This document shows, piece after piece, positions 8,677 through 16,914 of a stretch of DNA of 30,641 nucleotides. Location: the NCBI GenBank assembly GCA_964423095.1, contig CAYRDI010000025.1, positions 1 to 30,641 on the forward strand. Reading direction: 5' to 3'. Under the pieces are notes generated by a model. It saw only the letters and a program-made list of their open reading frames with translations. It had not been told where the DNA came from and did not search any database. Numbering within the stretch: the stretch's first letter is position 1; each line of letters begins with the position of its first letter. A program made the position numbers and the translations under genes. Source of the DNA: Micavibrio_A sp964423095. Its GTDB lineage: Bacteria; Pseudomonadota; Alphaproteobacteria; Micavibrionales; Micavibrionaceae.

Positions 8677-9570
8677 ATGAGCGATGAAAAATCCTGGTCA
8701 AGTCCACCAACATTAACTTCTTCGCCTCGCGCTGCCCGCACCACCAACCGCATTCCGCGCATTTTATCCATCGCCAACCAAAAAGGGGGCGTCGGTAAAA
8801 CCACCACCGCCGTCAATCTTGCCACCGCCCTTGCGGCCATCGGGAAGAAGGTTTTGCTGGTCGATCTGGATCCGCAGGGCAATGCCTCCACCGGCCTTGG
8901 CATCAAGCGCGCCGGTATCCGCAAAAGCACCTATGACGTTATTTTCGATGATGCAACGGTGGCTGAAACCGTGCAACCGACCAAGGTTCCGGGGCTGTTC
9001 GTCCTGCCCTCCTCCATCCATCTGTCAGGCGCCGAGATTGAGCTTGTGGGGGCGGAACACCGCGAGTTCCGGCTGCAAAGGGCCCTTCGCGTCCCCATGC
9101 CTTATGAATATGTGATCATTGATTGCCCGCCATCCTTAAGCCTTTTGACTTTGAATGCGTTGGTGGCGTCGGATTCCGTGGTCGTGCCGCTGCAATGCGA
9201 ATTTTTTGCGCTCGAAGGGCTTTCGCACCTCGTCAAAACCATCGAGCGGGTCAACAAATCCTTCAATCCGCGGCTGGATATTCACGGGGTGGTGTTGACC
9301 ATGTTTGACCGCCGGAACAATTTATCGGATCAGGTGGCGGCGGACGTGCGTTCCTATTTCGGGGAGAAGGTTTACAAAACCGTGATCCCGCGCAATGTCC
9401 GTTTGTCCGAAGCGCCATCCTATGGTTTGCCCGCGATCGTTTACGATATGAAATGCCCGGGGGCGAGCGCGTATATCCGGCTGGCCAGCGAAGTTCTGAA
9501 ACGCGAAAAGAAAATTTTATCTGGTGCCGCGTCCGATGTGCGCAAGCCCGATCAAACAGAAGCCGCATAA
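8677..9570 (+). CDS. parA: Chromosome partitioning ATPase ParA
   Basis: ParA is a Walker-type ATPase that binds the nucleoid as an ATP dimer and moves ParB-parS complexes to segregate the origin region. The 297-residue product has the deviant Walker A motif KGGVGKTT at 36-43, the switch region DLDPQGNASTGLG, the Walker B-like VIIDCPPSLSLLT, and the later conserved IPRNVRLSEAPS. An N-terminal extension of about 28 residues, rich in Ser, Pro and Arg, precedes the ATPase core. The start has a strong ribosome-binding site (AAAGGAG). It is followed after 17 nt by parB, and the parS-like cluster lies just upstream, so this is a chromosomal and not a plasmid type system. Confidence 0.96.
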   Translation: MSDEKSWSSPPTLTSSPRAARTTNRIPRILSIANQKGGVGKTTTAVNLATALAAIGKKVLLVDLDPQGNASTGLGIKRAGIRKSTYDVIFDDATVAETVQPTKVPGLFVLPSSIHLSGAEIELVGAEHREFRLQRALRVPMPYEYVIIDCPPSLSLLTLNALVASDSVVVPLQCEFFALEGLSHLVKTIERVNKSFNPRLDIHGVVLTMFDRRNNLSDQVAADVRSYFGEKVYKTVIPRNVRLSEAPSYGLPAIVYDMKCPGASAYIRLASEVLKREKKILSGAASDVRKPDQTEAA

Positions 9571-9587
9571 TTTAAAAGAGAGACAAG

Positions 9588-10493
9588 ATGACACCGAAAC
9601 AAAGAGGATTGGGCCGAGGGCTGGACGCATTGTTCGAAGATGAAGAGGTGAGCTTTGCCGCCGCATCGCATGACGAAGGAACCTTGTTTACCGGCCTTAC
9701 GCGCAAAACGCTTGGTATCGGCCAACTTGTCCCAAATCCGGATCAGCCGCGCCAGCATTTCGATGCGCAGGCCATCAAGGATTTATCGGACAGCATTCGC
9801 CAGCATGGCCTGTTGCAACCGATTCTTGTGCGTCCCGTTCCCGGCAATCCGGATATGTATGAAATCGTCGCCGGCGAACGCCGCTGGCGCGCATGTCAAA
9901 AGGCACAGATCCACGAAGTGCCCGTCGTCATCCGCGATCTTGACGATATTCAGGTTTTACAAATTGCGCTCATCGAAAACCTGCAGCGTCAGGATTTGAA
10001 CGCGATCGAAGAGGCCAAAGGCTATCAGCGTTTGATGGATGAATTCGCGCTCTCGCCTGAAAATGTCGGCGAAGCCGTCGGGAAATCACGCAGTCATGTT
10101 TCCAACATGGTGCGGCTGCTGAATTTGCCCGAAAGCGTGCAGAACATGGTGATTGGTTCCGACCTGAGCGCAGGGCACGCGCGTGCGTTGATCAATGCGG
10201 AGAATCCGGCCCTGCTGGCGCAGGATGTTGTGGCCAAAGGTTTATCGGTGCGTGAAACGGAAAAACTCGCCGCGCAAACTGCGGGACGCGAAATCCGCAA
10301 ACGCGGTGCGGGCAAGGATGCCACGTTCAAAGATCCGAACCTGCTCGCGCTGGAAAAGGATATATCGTCCAAACTCGGTCTTGTCGTTCGTATCAACATG
10401 AATGGGGAGCAGGACGGCGCGCTTTCGATCGAATTCAAAAATCTCGATCAACTCGATGACGTTCTGGCGCGGCTTTCGAACAAGCCCGTCTGA
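9588..10493 (+). CDS. parB: Chromosome partitioning protein ParB (CTPase)
   Basis: ParB binds parS, loads as a CTP-dependent sliding clamp, and stimulates ParA. The 301-residue product starts with the ParA-interacting segment RGLGRGLDALF (6-16). It has the ParB/Srx CTPase domain with the C-motif region AGERRWRA at 95-102 and ENLQRQDLN at 130-138. A helix-turn-helix follows (about 155-180, VGEAVGKSRSHVSNMVRLL), and the C-terminal dimerisation region ends at residue 301. The ribosome-binding site is AGAGAG. The stop codon is only 3 nt from the stop of convergent holA. Confidence 0.96.
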   Translation: MTPKQRGLGRGLDALFEDEEVSFAAASHDEGTLFTGLTRKTLGIGQLVPNPDQPRQHFDAQAIKDLSDSIRQHGLLQPILVRPVPGNPDMYEIVAGERRWRACQKAQIHEVPVVIRDLDDIQVLQIALIENLQRQDLNAIEEAKGYQRLMDEFALSPENVGEAVGKSRSHVSNMVRLLNLPESVQNMVIGSDLSAGHARALINAENPALLAQDVVAKGLSVRETEKLAAQTAGREIRKRGAGKDATFKDPNLLALEKDISSKLGLVVRINMNGEQDGALSIEFKNLDQLDDVLARLSNKPV

Positions 10494-10496
10494 TCC

Positions 10497-11507
10497 TCAG
10501 GCCGCTAGCGATAGAATAACCTGCGATCCCAGTGTTTCTGTGGGCGCGCCCGTACGTTTCATCTGCGCTTCTACTTCGCTCAAGCGTGATAAAATGCTGA
10601 TGAGCCTGTCTTCCGGCCATTTTGAAAGTTGTGCCTTGAACGGTGCCTGGTTTTTAAAAAAGATCGGCGGTTGCAATTTTCCCATCGCCTGGTCCGCCGC
10701 CATGCCGTTTGCGATCATCGCCTTTGTGTAATGCAGCTTTCTGAAATGGCCTTGCAGGATGCGCATGATCTGGATGACGGGGATACCCTCCCCCAGCAAT
10801 TTGTTATAGGTAAAAAGCGCGATTTCCGTTTTGCTGCCGCCGATGGCGTAGATCAGATCATCGAAAGATTGCGCGCCGGCTTCCCCGCAAATCGCCATCA
10901 CATCGTCCATGGTAATTTGTTTGGATTGCGCACCCATGTACAGAACCAGTTTTTCGGTTTCAGCGCGGATGCGCATCCGATCACCCGCGATGTTCATAGA
11001 AAGCCAGGACAACGCATCGGGCTGGATGGTGTATCCACCTTCCGAAAGGATGCTCCGCACCAATTGCGCAATTGCGCGTTCATCATCGACATAGCAGGGA
11101 ACCGCGGCGGCATTGGCGGCCTGTTCGCACAGCTTGCGTAAAGACGAACGCGGGCCGAGCTCCCCTGTCTCCAGGATCACAAGATTTTCCGCGCTTGCAT
11201 CGGCAAGATAGTCTTTCAAAACCGTCGTGATTTTATCGCCCGCATTTTCAATGCGGATCAGCCGCGCCCCACCCATCATGGACATGGCCATCGCTTCATC
11301 TTTTAAACGCGCTGTATCGTCGGCAATGTCGTCCCCCTGAAGGACGGTGACATTGAACGGGTCTTGTAAGTCCGGTACGATCGTTTTGCCCATGCTATCG
11401 GATCGTTCACGCACCAACCCCGTATCCGGCCCGTACACCAGAATGACCCGCGCCTTTGGGGCGGGGTTTTTTACAAAAGTTTCTATATCACGGTAGGTGA
11501 GTTTCAT
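10497..11507 (-). CDS. holA: DNA polymerase III subunit delta
   Basis: HolA is the delta subunit of the clamp loader, which opens the beta clamp. The 336-residue product has the family's usual length and the N-terminal pattern: VILVYGPDTGLVRERSD (21-37, the degenerate nucleotide-binding loop), then the LKDEAMAMSMMGGARLIRIE region that corresponds to the beta-binding and AAA+ core. The C-terminal collar part contains LLGEGIPVIQIMRILQGHFRKL. It follows the phosphatase gene with a 4-nt gap and is probably cotranscribed with it. In related genomes holA normally follows lptE directly, so its usual partner has been displaced by an insertion. It ends 3 nt from convergent parB. Confidence 0.92.
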   Translation of the reverse strand: MKLTYRDIETFVKNPAPKARVILVYGPDTGLVRERSDSMGKTIVPDLQDPFNVTVLQGDDIADDTARLKDEAMAMSMMGGARLIRIENAGDKITTVLKDYLADASAENLVILETGELGPRSSLRKLCEQAANAAAVPCYVDDERAIAQLVRSILSEGGYTIQPDALSWLSMNIAGDRMRIRAETEKLVLYMGAQSKQITMDDVMAICGEAGAQSFDDLIYAIGGSKTEIALFTYNKLLGEGIPVIQIMRILQGHFRKLHYTKAMIANGMAADQAMGKLQPPIFFKNQAPFKAQLSKWPEDRLISILSRLSEVEAQMKRTGAPTETLGSQVILSLAA

Positions 11508-11511
11508 GTCT

Positions 11512-12270
11512 TTATTTTACCAGATTCAATCCGGCCATTTGCTGTTTCAGCGGTTTCTGCGCCAAAATTGTTTTTTTAAAGCCGCCTTCTGCGCTTCCGG
11601 TTATTAAATGAACGGAGCAATTCGGGCGTTTGTCGATATTGTCTAAAACCCATTCTTCGCCAAGCCCTAAAAGTATATTGTCGATGCAAAGGGTGTTCGT
11701 ACCATGGGTAACGATAATAGTAGGCTTGGGGTTTTTCATCAACTCCGCAAGACATTCCCCCATACGATCCTGAACATCAGCAATACTTTCCCCTTTTGGG
11801 GGACGTGCAAAAAATTTTCCTTTCGGGGCCTCTTCCCGCAAGTAGGTTTGATAATCTGCCGGCACGCTACGCGCCCTTTCTTCGTCTGAAAAAAATCCGT
11901 CAAAACGTCCGAACTTTTGTTTGTCGAGACGCCCGTCTTTTAATAGCGCTAAATCTTTTCTTGTGCCTATTAATACATCATACAAAATCTCCGCCGTTGT
12001 TTCCGCACGTTCTCCTGTGCTGCTGATGATTTGCAAAGAATTGAACTTGGCTGCAAAGCTAAGGCGACCGATAATGTTCGCGGCGGCAATCGATTGACGG
12101 ATGCCTAAACGCGTAATCGGTATAGCGTGGTCGCCAAGCTCTTTATAGGCGGCAATATTTCGCTGACCCAGAGATTCTCCGTGGCGTAGTGTTAGTAAAA
12201 TCAATTCATCAGGCGCGGTTGTGCTCGCGGCCTCTACGGCATCACAAAAACTTTTGTTTAAATACATCAT
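11512..12270 (-). CDS. Histidine phosphatase superfamily protein (phosphoglycerate mutase-like)
   Basis: The 252-residue product belongs to the histidine phosphatase superfamily, whose members use a phosphohistidine intermediate. The catalytic motif LRHGES is at 28-33, with a supporting arginine in STGERAETTAE (84-94), an acidic residue in GESIADV (160-166), and the second histidine in VTHGTNT (187-193). The substrate cannot be told; it is not a clear GpmA or CobC. It is inserted between lptE and holA, which are usually adjacent. It is visibly richer in A/T than its neighbours and has its own promoter and a structured leader of about 125 nt. ATG 12270 is used; the next codon is also ATG and is better spaced from the GGGG ribosome-binding sequence. 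Recent acquisition is possible. Confidence 0.85.
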   Translation of the reverse strand: MMYLNKSFCDAVEAASTTAPDELILLTLRHGESLGQRNIAAYKELGDHAIPITRLGIRQSIAAANIIGRLSFAAKFNSLQIISSTGERAETTAEILYDVLIGTRKDLALLKDGRLDKQKFGRFDGFFSDEERARSVPADYQTYLREEAPKGKFFARPPKGESIADVQDRMGECLAELMKNPKPTIIVTHGTNTLCIDNILLGLGEEWVLDNIDKRPNCSVHLITGSAEGGFKKTILAQKPLKQQMAGLNLVK

Positions 12271-12395
12271 AAAGACCCCGTTTGCAGCTACGGGACCCGG
12301 GCCTTCCGATGAGCCCTGGCACTTTTCGCTTTTTTAACGCGGTGCAAGCTACCCCTGAAATTTTCCGCGATCTATGGCCGAATGAAAGTCATAGC
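12271..12395 (-). promoter_or_regulatory. Structured 5' leader with sequestered ribosome-binding site
   Basis: Between the predicted start site and the phosphatase ATG the minus-strand transcript can form three consecutive hairpins. The first pairs GCAC/GTGC with an inner CGC/GCG (12319-12322 with 12342-12345; 12327-12329 with 12339-12341). The second pairs GGGC with GCCC (12299-12302 with 12313-12316). The third pairs CCCGT with ACGGG (12277-12281 with 12290-12294). The last one buries the GGGG ribosome-binding sequence. It matches no riboswitch class that I know. Confidence 0.45.
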
Positions 12396-12401
12396 CCGGA
12401 A

Positions 12402-12430
12402 ATCCTAGCCATGAGGGGGTGTTCTGTCAA
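12402..12430 (-). promoter_or_regulatory. Sigma-70-type promoter of the phosphatase-holA unit
   Basis: Read on the minus strand, TTGACA (12430-12425) and TAGGAT (12407-12402) are separated by exactly 17 bp. The -35 is a perfect match and starts 7 nt after the lptE stop codon. The start is near 12395. Confidence 0.65.
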
Positions 12431-12436
12431 TTCTGT

Positions 12437-12922
12437 CTAGCGTTTGAAATATAAAACCGTCTGTGTTTCGATCTGTCGGGCGAGCTCATGCAGGGCGGCT
12501 TCGCGGGCGTCGTTCTCTGAAACGCGCGTGGTGAACTGGCTGCCCAGCACGTTATAGCTGGTGGTGGATGTCAATGTCCGCCGCAAAACGGCCGGACCGC
12601 CCGAAGATAGATCCACCAAAACCATATCGGCCGCTATCCGGATCTGCCGGCGCGTTGATTCCGATGTTGCGGTGATGTCGAGGTCGCTGACCGTTTCGCG
12701 TAATGTGCCGACGTCTAACCGATATGCCGGATGATCGGGATATCCGTCTTTGTAGAACGAATCGATAAGAAGGTTGCGAAGTGTCACGCCGCCCTGATCG
12801 GGGATCATGGATATTTCGACATTTTGCAGGGCCTGTTTGTTTTCATCGGCGCTGTTGCCATACATCGGTGTAAAGCCGCATCCGACCAAAAACAAAAACA
12901 AAAGGAATGTTGCAGACTTCAT
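12437..12922 (-). CDS. lptE: LPS assembly lipoprotein LptE
   Basis: LptE is the outer-membrane lipoprotein that plugs the LptD barrel and helps insert lipopolysaccharide. The product of 161 residues begins with a lipoprotein signal ending in the lipobox LVGC (C15) followed by GFTPMYG, which is characteristic of alphaproteobacterial LptE. I chose ATG 12922 because it gives this signal peptide; a longer in-frame start (12973) lies inside the upstream gene. The start overlaps the DUF1543 stop as TAATG, implying translational coupling. The order leuS - lptE - holA is common in this class and supports the call. Confidence 0.85.
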   Translation of the reverse strand: MKSATFLLFLFLVGCGFTPMYGNSADENKQALQNVEISMIPDQGGVTLRNLLIDSFYKDGYPDHPAYRLDVGTLRETVSDLDITATSESTRRQIRIAADMVLVDLSSGGPAVLRRTLTSTTSYNVLGSQFTTRVSENDAREAALHELARQIETQTVLYFKR

Positions 12923-13458
12923 TATCCGGCCTTTTTTGCCAATGCTTTTTTCGATATCGGCGTGTACCCGCATTTAAAGGTGAATGGTGCGGGCGCGGCC
13001 GATTTTTCCAGATGGATAGTGTACGCCCCAACATCCGATAGCGGAATAATTTTTTCAATTTCAAAGGATGTATCTTTGTGCGGCGTGCTCCAGTGCTGAA
13101 TGGTCTGCCGCGCGGCATGCTTTGCCTGCGCTTCGTTTTCGGCCACAACCAGGATGTTTTTGTGCAACTCATCGAAAATCGCGGGGTCATATCCGCCGAG
13201 ATTGACGAAGAACAGTTTCTCTTTCCCGTCATAAGGGGATTTTTTTAACGAAACGTCGTACCCGTCGATGCAGGTGATGCATGACCAGACATCAAGATGG
13301 AGCGTGTCCGGATCGCCCCACCATTCGGTTTGCAGGGTTTCGTAGGTGTCTTCAATGTTATGGCCTGCAACAAACCGCATGTCGTGTACTTCAAGGTTCG
13401 ATGTGGGTGTGTGGCCCCCGATCATGACCATGAAGAGCGACGGCGGGGTTTGCGTCAT
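12922..13458 (-). CDS. DUF1543 domain protein
   Basis: The 178-residue product starts MTQTPPSLFMVMIGGHTP and contains EVHDMRFVAGHNIEDTY, the typical opening of DUF1543 proteins, followed by a second half with NLGGYDPAIFDELHKN. It is predicted soluble and cytoplasmic. Its function is not known. The start overlaps the leuS stop as ATGA and its stop overlaps the lptE start as TAATG, so leuS, DUF1543 and lptE form one tightly coupled operon. DUF1543 is an addition to the usual leuS-lptE pair. Confidence 0.85.
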   Translation of the reverse strand: MTQTPPSLFMVMIGGHTPTSNLEVHDMRFVAGHNIEDTYETLQTEWWGDPDTLHLDVWSCITCIDGYDVSLKKSPYDGKEKLFFVNLGGYDPAIFDELHKNILVVAENEAQAKHAARQTIQHWSTPHKDTSFEIEKIIPLSDVGAYTIHLEKSAAPAPFTFKCGYTPISKKALAKKAG

Positions 13459-15998
13459 GCCGCCACCACGTTGACGATCCGCCCCGGCACCACGATGATT
13501 TTTTTCACTGCTTTGCCTTCGATCGCGTTTTTCACGGATGCTTCGGACAGCGCGGCTTCTTCGGCCTGTTTGTTATCGGCATTCGCCGGCAACGTGATGG
13601 TTGCGCGCGTTTTTCCGTTGACCTGTACGGCCATGGTGACCGTGTCGTTTTCTACGAGCGTCTTGTCTGCGGCTGGCCACGGTGTTTGTGTCAAGGGTGT
13701 TTTGTGGCCGAGCATTTCCCACAACTCTTCGGTCACATGCGGGATCATTGGATTGATCATGACCAGATAGCTTTCCACCGCTTCGCGCAAAGCCCATTTG
13801 TCCGAATCGTCTTTTGGCGTGAACGATGAAAACAGGTTGGATAGCTCGCGAAGACGGGCAACCGCCTTGTTCATGTGAAAGGCCACGATGTCATTGGCCA
13901 CGGCTTCGATCGTTTGGTGGGTTGTACGGCGCAGTTTTGTTGCCGCTTCCGAAAATTTTTCCGGTGTTTTTGCTCCTGCCTTGCCCAAATCCATCTCTGC
14001 GATACTGCGGTGGATTTTGTTGATGTATTTCCATGCGCCCTCGATCCCGGCGGTAGACCATTCCAGATCACGGTCCGGCGGGGAATCTGAAAGGATGAAC
14101 AGCCGTGCGGAATCCGCGCCGTATGTGTCGATGATGTCTTGCGGGTCGATGACGTTCTTTTTGGATTTCGACATCTTAATGACGGGGCCGATGGTCACTG
14201 GCTTTCCGCCCTCTTTTGTAACCCATTTGCCGTCGATATTTTCAACATCGGTGGGATAAAGCCACTTATTTTGCGCATCCTGAAATGTTGCATGCGTGAC
14301 CATCCCTTGTGTGAACAGACCCAGGAACGGTTCATCCGATTGAATGGGATAGCCGCAATCGCGCAGAGCGCGGGTGAAAAAGCGCGAATATAAAAGGTGG
14401 AGAACGGCATGTTCCACGCCTCCGATATATTGATCAACCCCGCCCCAATATTTTGCGATTGGCTCCGCAAAGGCTTCGTTCTCATTTCGCGCATCCATAT
14501 AACGCAAATAATACCAGCTGGAATCCACGAACGTATCCATCGTGTCGGTTTCGCGTGTGGCGGGTTTGCCGCATTTGGGGCAGTCGGTGTGTTTCCATGT
14601 GGGGTGCCGCACCAGCGGATTTGTGGGTTCGTCGTAATTGATGTCTTCGGGCAGAATGAGGGGCAATTGGTTGTCCGGCACGGGGACAATCCCGCAAGAA
14701 TCGCAATGAACCAGCGGAATGGGGCAACCCCAGTAACGCTGTCGTACCGCGCCCCAATCACGCAGGCGGTATTTGGTGACGCCTTCGCCCCTGCCCTGTT
14801 TTTTCAATTCGGAAACGGCGGCTGTCTTTGCTTCATCAACCGCTTTACCATCCAGGAAATCGGAATTGATGATTTTACCGGGGCCGGTATAGGGCAGTTT
14901 CTCCCCTTCCGGCATAGAAACAACCGGCAGAATGGGAAGATTGTATTTCGTTGCAAATTCAAAATCGCGTTCATCGTGTGCTGGGCATCCGAAGATCGCG
15001 CCCGTTCCGTAATCCATCAGAATGAAGTTGGCGAGATATACGGGAATTTCTTTTCCCTTGATGAAAGGGTGCGCGACCTTGTGACCCGTATCAAAACCAA
15101 TTTTTTCGGCCTGCTCGATCGCGGCTTCGGATGTGCCGGTGGATTGGCACGCTTTGACGAACGCATCAAACCCTTCTTTGTTGCCCGCCAGTTGTTTGGC
15201 CATCGGGTGATCGAAGGCAAGCCCCACAAACGATGCGCCGAACAGCGTATCGGGACGCGTTGTATAAACTTCGATCTGTCCGTCGGTGGTCGTCAGGTCA
15301 AATTTGAATTGCGCGCCCTGCGATTTGCCGATCCAGTTTTCCTGCATCAGGCGGACTTTATCCGGCCAGCGGTCGAGCGTTTTGATCGCGGCCAGCAAAT
15401 CTTCGGCGTAATCGGTGATGCGGAAGAACCATTGGTAGAGTTTGCGGCGTTCCACAGGTGCGCCGGAACGCCACCCCTTCCCATCCACGACCTGTTCGTT
15501 GGCCAGAACCGTGTTTTCGATCGGGTCCCAGTTGACCATCGATTCCTTTCTGTATGCCAAATCCTTTTTGAAAAATTCGATGAACATCTTTTGTTGATGT
15601 TTGTAATAGCCGGGATGACAGGTTGCGACCTCACGGGACCAGTCAATGGCAAGGCCCATGGACAAAAGCTGTTCTTTCATTTGCGCAATGTTGTTGTACG
15701 TCCAATCGGATGGATGAACGCCGCGTTCCATGGCGGCGTTTTCGGCCGGCAGGCCCATGGCATCCCACCCCATCGGGTTCAGGACATTATACCCTTGCAT
15801 CTTTCTAAAACGCGCGACGACATCGGACAGCGTGTAGTTGCGGACGTGGCCGATATGGATGCGGCCCGACGGGTACGGCAACATGGCGAGGACGTAGTAT
15901 TTTTTCTTCGATGGATCTTCCTTGACCTCAAACGCTTTACCGTCCGCCCAGTTTTTGCGCCATTTGGCTTCTGTGTTCTTGATATTATACCGTTCCAT
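13455..15998 (-). CDS. leuS: Leucyl-tRNA synthetase
   Basis: LeuRS charges tRNA-Leu in the cytoplasm. The 847-residue product has the class I signature PYPSGRIHIGH at 41-51, the editing (CP1) domain in the middle (including GCPAHDERDFEFA), zinc-binding-type CxxC motifs CDSCG and CPKCG, and the KMSKSKKN loop starting at residue 608. The anticodon-binding and C-terminal domains follow. I chose ATG 15998 (MERYNIKNTEAKW) over the preceding in-frame TTG because GAG lies 7 nt upstream. An intrinsic terminator of the upstream gene ends only 20 nt before the start, so a separate leuS promoter hardly fits in the gap. A long open frame antisense to this gene is a codon-bias shadow. Confidence 0.97.
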   Translation of the reverse strand: MERYNIKNTEAKWRKNWADGKAFEVKEDPSKKKYYVLAMLPYPSGRIHIGHVRNYTLSDVVARFRKMQGYNVLNPMGWDAMGLPAENAAMERGVHPSDWTYNNIAQMKEQLLSMGLAIDWSREVATCHPGYYKHQQKMFIEFFKKDLAYRKESMVNWDPIENTVLANEQVVDGKGWRSGAPVERRKLYQWFFRITDYAEDLLAAIKTLDRWPDKVRLMQENWIGKSQGAQFKFDLTTTDGQIEVYTTRPDTLFGASFVGLAFDHPMAKQLAGNKEGFDAFVKACQSTGTSEAAIEQAEKIGFDTGHKVAHPFIKGKEIPVYLANFILMDYGTGAIFGCPAHDERDFEFATKYNLPILPVVSMPEGEKLPYTGPGKIINSDFLDGKAVDEAKTAAVSELKKQGRGEGVTKYRLRDWGAVRQRYWGCPIPLVHCDSCGIVPVPDNQLPLILPEDINYDEPTNPLVRHPTWKHTDCPKCGKPATRETDTMDTFVDSSWYYLRYMDARNENEAFAEPIAKYWGGVDQYIGGVEHAVLHLLYSRFFTRALRDCGYPIQSDEPFLGLFTQGMVTHATFQDAQNKWLYPTDVENIDGKWVTKEGGKPVTIGPVIKMSKSKKNVIDPQDIIDTYGADSARLFILSDSPPDRDLEWSTAGIEGAWKYINKIHRSIAEMDLGKAGAKTPEKFSEAATKLRRTTHQTIEAVANDIVAFHMNKAVARLRELSNLFSSFTPKDDSDKWALREAVESYLVMINPMIPHVTEELWEMLGHKTPLTQTPWPAADKTLVENDTVTMAVQVNGKTRATITLPANADNKQAEEAALSEASVKNAIEGKAVKKIIVVPGRIVNVVAA

Positions 15999-16018
15999 CA
16001 AAACGCTCTTTCGTCCTC

Positions 16019-16063
16019 AAAATAAAAGATGAGGGTTGGTTTTAGCCCAACCCCCCTCTTTTG
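16019..16063 (-). terminator. Intrinsic terminator or attenuator between the DUF3576 gene and leuS
   Basis: On the minus strand AAAAGAGGGGGGTTGG and CCAACCCTCATCTTTT form a long stem (core GGTTGG/CCAACC plus flanking pairs) with a GCTAAAA-type loop, followed by TTTTATTTT at 16027-16019. It lies 25 nt after the DUF3576 stop and 20 nt before the leuS ATG. Confidence 0.8.
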
Positions 16064-16087
16064 AAAAGTGTTTCGGTGGTAAAACGG

Positions 16088-16639
16088 TTATTCTTCGCCT
16101 CCGATGTCGGCCACGCGCAATTCACGCGCACGCGTCAGGATGGCATCTTCCATTTGTGGGCCGGTTTTGTCGGCCACTGTGGAATCGACCCATTTGCCGC
16201 CCTTGCCTTTGACCTGACGGAACACCTTGACCTTGATGCCATCGGATTTCAGCTGTTTGGACAGGATAAAGACGTTGACCTTGAATTGCTCGTCCGGCTT
16301 TTCCGGCGCGGTGTACCAATCCGTTATGATGACGCCGCCAAACGGGTCTGCGCTTGCCAACGGCATAAAGGAAACGGTGTCCAGCGATGCGCGCCATAGA
16401 TACGAATTCACGCCGATTCCGTTCGATCCGTCATCCGTTTTCTTTTTTCCGCCCAGAAGCGAGAGCCCACCTTCCCCGAAAACGCTTTCGGGTTTGCCGT
16501 ATATATCGCCGCCCGTTGTGCTGCGGTCATAGCCCGTTGGGTATTTCGCCTCACCCTTGTACGTATCGCACGATGTTATGAAAAAAACAGAGAGCAGAGA
16601 GAGAACAAAAAGCGATAAGGCGGACGTTCTATATTTCAT
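16088..16639 (-). CDS. DUF3576 domain lipoprotein
   Basis: The 183-residue product has a lipoprotein signal peptide: KYRTS, a hydrophobic stretch (7-21), then ITSC with the lipidated cysteine at 24. The body contains GIGVNSYLWRASLDTVSFMPLASADPFGGVIITDWY, split here as NSYLWRASLDT and DPFGGVIITDWY, a pattern I recognise from the alphaproteobacterial DUF3576 family. Members are commonly found upstream of leuS. It is predicted to be attached to an envelope membrane facing the periplasm; the function is unknown. The ribosome-binding site is AAGGAG. A terminator follows before leuS. Confidence 0.85.
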   Translation of the reverse strand: MKYRTSALSLFVLSLLSVFFITSCDTYKGEAKYPTGYDRSTTGGDIYGKPESVFGEGGLSLLGGKKKTDDGSNGIGVNSYLWRASLDTVSFMPLASADPFGGVIITDWYTAPEKPDEQFKVNVFILSKQLKSDGIKVKVFRQVKGKGGKWVDSTVADKTGPQMEDAILTRARELRVADIGGEE

Positions 16640-16682
16640 AATAAAAACTCCTTGTAGGGTGTGGCCCCGTTAACCTTTTGAT

Positions 16683-16711
16683 TGATTAGCACGGCGTATA
16701 ACCGCACTCAA
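16683..16711 (-). promoter_or_regulatory. Possible promoter of the DUF3576 gene
   Basis: On the minus strand TTGAGT (16711-16706) and TAATCA (16688-16683) are 17 bp apart. The start would be near 16676, about 37 nt before the ATG. Confidence 0.4.
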
Positions 16712-16829
16712 GCACTGTGCCGCACCATCTTCCCACTCCTGTGGAAACCCTTGGCAAGACAGCACTTTTCATGCATAAAATACGCAAGCGATATAATTCC
16801 ATAATTAAATTAAGGTCTCCATCTTCGCT

Positions 16830-16847
16830 TGTTGCAGTTTTGCAACA
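16830..16847. repeat. Inverted repeat upstream of the porin promoter
   Basis: TGTTGCA and TGCAACA form perfect 7-bp arms around GTTT. It lies 38 bp before the -35 of the porin promoter and has no T-run, so an operator is more likely than a terminator. Confidence 0.4.
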
Positions 16848-16884
16848 GCCCCGCCCTAAATACGCCGGTTGGGTCTTGGATACG

Positions 16885-16914
16885 TTGACCGTGCGACTCC
16901 TTTACGACTAAATA
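16885..16914 (+). promoter_or_regulatory. Likely promoter of the porin gene
   Basis: TTGACC at 16885-16890 and TAAATA at 16909-16914 are 18 bp apart. The start would be near 16921, giving a leader of about 80 nt that ends in a strong GGAGG ribosome-binding site. Confidence 0.5.

Noticed and set aside
12271..12436. SRP RNA, tRNA-like or known riboswitch in the lptE-phosphatase gap
   Set aside because: The hairpins do not carry the SRP GGAA/AGCAG core in the right arrangement, there is no cloverleaf, and no known aptamer consensus fits. I kept it only as an unclassified structured leader.
13864..13879. TTCATGTGAAAGG resembling parS inside leuS
   Set aside because: Too many mismatches in the palindrome core compared with the sites near parAB.
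14397..16025. 542-codon plus-strand open frame antisense to leuS
   Set aside because: leuS on the other strand has all class I synthetase motifs. The antisense frame has no ribosome-binding site and no recognisable domain.
16717..16911. 64-codon open frame upstream of the porin
   Set aside because: It lacks a ribosome-binding site, runs through the inverted repeat and porin promoter, and has no domain or signal.
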